Source: Sphingomonadales bacterium
Lineage (GTDB): Bacteria > Pseudomonadota > Alphaproteobacteria > Sphingomonadales > Sphingomonadaceae
Length of the DNA stretch: 7,351 bases
Direction of reading: 5' to 3'
Assembly: GCA_013298745.1 (NCBI GenBank)
Contig: JAAFIT010000113.1
Coordinates: 1-7,351, forward strand
In this document: positions 6,437 to 7,351 of the stretch, in pieces
Layout of the letters: the number at the start of each line of letters is the position of its first letter
Position numbering within the stretch: position 1 is the stretch's first letter
The notes under the pieces: model-generated
The model's input: the letters and a program-made list of their open reading frames with translations, nothing else
The model's database searches: none
What the model was told of the DNA's origin: nothing
Made by a program: the position numbers and the translations under genes

Positions 6437-6540
6437 GCCAGTCGATCCCCATCGTGCCGAAATGCGGCACGCTGACGATATTCCTGAAAAGCTGGCCGGC
6501 GGTCTTTACGGAAAGATACGGATGTCCGTTACGCCGGGTG
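6437..6540. other. Intergenic region upstream of usp
   Basis: This 104-base spacer separates the dehydrogenase stop from the usp start and is the only place between - strand genes long enough for a promoter. It holds a perfect 7-bp inverted repeat (6453-6471), the usp ribosome binding site (GGGGA, 6446-6450), and two short 5-bp repeats (ACGGA-TG-TCCGT at 6518-6529; TCTTT-ACGG-AAAGA at 6503-6516). None of these is followed by a T run, so I do not call a terminator. I see no good FNR/FixK box and no clear -35/-10 pair. Confidence 0.5.
6453..6471 (-). promoter_or_regulatory. Perfect inverted repeat before usp (possible operator or leader hairpin)
   Basis: The arms CGTGCCG (6453-6459) and CGGCACG (6465-6471) are exact reverse complements around a 5-base loop. 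The repeat ends 16 bases before the usp ATG, just upstream of its ribosome binding site. It could be a protein-binding site or an mRNA hairpin. With no T run after it in either direction, it is not a normal terminator. Confidence 0.4.
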
Positions 6541-7350
6541 TTAAGCCCAACCTTCCAAAACCTGGTCCGGCGGCCGATGCCCATCGGCCCACACCCGGAT
6601 ATTGGCGATGACCTTTTCGCCCATCGCCTGGCGGCCTTCAAAGGTCGCGCTGCCCATGTGCGGTACGAGGACAACGCCGGGCAGATCGAGCAGCCGTGGA
6701 TCGATGGCGGGCTCGTTTTCGAAGACATCGAGACCGGCGCCGGCGATCTTGCCGGTGGTCAGCGCTTCGCACAGCGCGTTTTCATCGACGATCTCACCGC
6801 GCGCCGCGTTGATCAGATAGGCCTGTCGCTGCATCAGCGCGAACTGCTTTTCACCGATCAGATGGTGGGTTTCGGCGGTGTGCGGGCAGTTGATGGTGAT
6901 GATGTCGACGCGTGCCAGCATCGCATCGAGGCTGTCCCAATAGGTTGCCTCCAGTTCGCCTTCGACTTCGGCGGGCAGCCGGTGGCGGTTGTGGTAATGC
7001 ACGGTCAGGCCAAAGGCGCGGGCACGGGTGGCGACGGCGCGACCGATGCGGCCCATGCCGATGATGCCGAGGCGTTTGCCGGTGATGCGGTGGCCGAGCA
7101 TGCCGGTGGGGGACCAGCCGCGCCATTCACCGGCGCGCACCAGCTTTTCGCCTTCCGCCAGCCGGCGCGGCACGCCGAGGATTAGCGCCATCACCATGTC
7201 GGCGGTATCATCGGTCAACACGCCGGGCGTGTTGGTGACGACCACCTTGGCGGCGCGGGCGGCGGCGAGATCGATGTGATCGACGCCGACGCCGAAGTTG
7301 GCGAGCAGCTTCAACCGCCCGGCGCTGCTGGCGGCATTGAACACCGCGGC
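6541..7350 (-). CDS. D-isomer-specific 2-hydroxyacid dehydrogenase, glyoxylate/hydroxypyruvate reductase type (5' end missing)
   Basis: The C-terminal 269 residues are present. The frame runs off the right edge, so the GTG at 7344 is not the real start; about 50-60 residues of the N-terminus are probably lost. The enzyme reduces 2-oxoacids such as glyoxylate or hydroxypyruvate with NAD(P)H. Counting from the codon at 7344: ANFGVGVDHID (15-25), the Rossmann motif GMGRIG (96-101), catalytic R182 in NAARGEIVDE, E211 in ENEP, and H229 in VPHMGS. The strand after the glycine motif ends HYHNRHR (116-122) with no acidic residue, which in this family usually means NADPH preference. Best description is D-glycerate dehydrogenase/hydroxypyruvate reductase; the exact substrate cannot be read from sequence. 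It lies upstream of usp on the same strand but 104 bases away, so it may be a separate unit. Confidence 0.92.
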   Translation of the reverse strand, partial: AAVFNAASSAGRLKLLANFGVGVDHIDLAAARAAKVVVTNTPGVLTDDTADMVMALILGVPRRLAEGEKLVRAGEWRGWSPTGMLGHRITGKRLGIIGMGRIGRAVATRARAFGLTVHYHNRHRLPAEVEGELEATYWDSLDAMLARVDIITINCPHTAETHHLIGEKQFALMQRQAYLINAARGEIVDENALCEALTTGKIAGAGLDVFENEPAIDPRLLDLPGVVLVPHMGSATFEGRQAMGEKVIANIRVWADGHRPPDQVLEGWA

Positions 7351-7351
7351 A

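Noticed and set aside
6442..6455. FNR/FixK-like box upstream of usp (ACGAT-N4-ATCGA on the - strand)
   Set aside because: Only the inner GAT-N4-ATC and one outer base match TTGAT-N4-ATCAA, and it overlaps the ribosome binding site, too close to the start codon for an activator site.
5552..6475. A 307-codon + strand frame over usp
   Set aside because: Its composition is heavy in His, Arg, Gln and Asp, typical of an antisense frame, and the Usp gene on the other strand is clear.
6503..6529. Possible terminator after the dehydrogenase
   Set aside because: There are two 5-bp inverted repeats but neither is followed by a run of T on the - strand.
6454..7185. A 243-codon + strand frame over the dehydrogenase
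   Set aside because: It is antisense to a gene with all catalytic residues in place.

Overview
The window is a GC-rich stretch of a proteobacterial chromosome. It is almost certainly alphaproteobacterial, and my best guess is Sphingomonadales or a close relative. The evidence is a ccoGHIS (fixGHIS) cytochrome cbb3 assembly cluster next to a FixL/FixJ oxygen-sensing pair whose residues follow the rhizobial/Caulobacter type. The order is inferred from protein character only; no rRNA or other phylogenetic marker is present.

Left block, + strand, 1-3790: the 3' part of ccoG (cut by the left edge), then ccoH, ccoI and ccoS, each joined to the next by a 4-base ATGA overlap. A short unnamed gene follows (3593-3790). 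It begins inside the end of ccoS and encodes a probable exported peptide of 65 residues with a CxxxCHxxC motif. The first four gene products build the copper- and heme-containing cbb3 oxidase. The last is the least explained item in the window.

Right block, - strand, 3811-7350: read in transcription order, it holds a 2-hydroxyacid dehydrogenase (glyoxylate/hydroxypyruvate reductase type, cut by the right edge), a 104-base spacer with a perfect 7-bp inverted repeat, a tandem-domain universal stress protein, a soluble FixL-type heme-PAS histidine kinase starting at GTG, and a FixJ response regulator overlapping it by 4 bases. The two blocks converge with only 20 bases between them, and I see no good terminator there.

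How it fits together (inference from known systems): FixL loses oxygen at low O2 and phosphorylates FixJ, which in known alphaproteobacteria activates a fixK/fnr gene. FixK-type regulators then switch on ccoNOQP and ccoGHIS. The universal stress protein is of a type expected in the same low-oxygen response. Neither fixK nor ccoNOQP lies in this window, and I found no convincing FNR/FixK box. There are no RNA genes, insertion sequences or CRISPR arrays that I can see. Every stretch longer than about 100 bases is covered by a gene.
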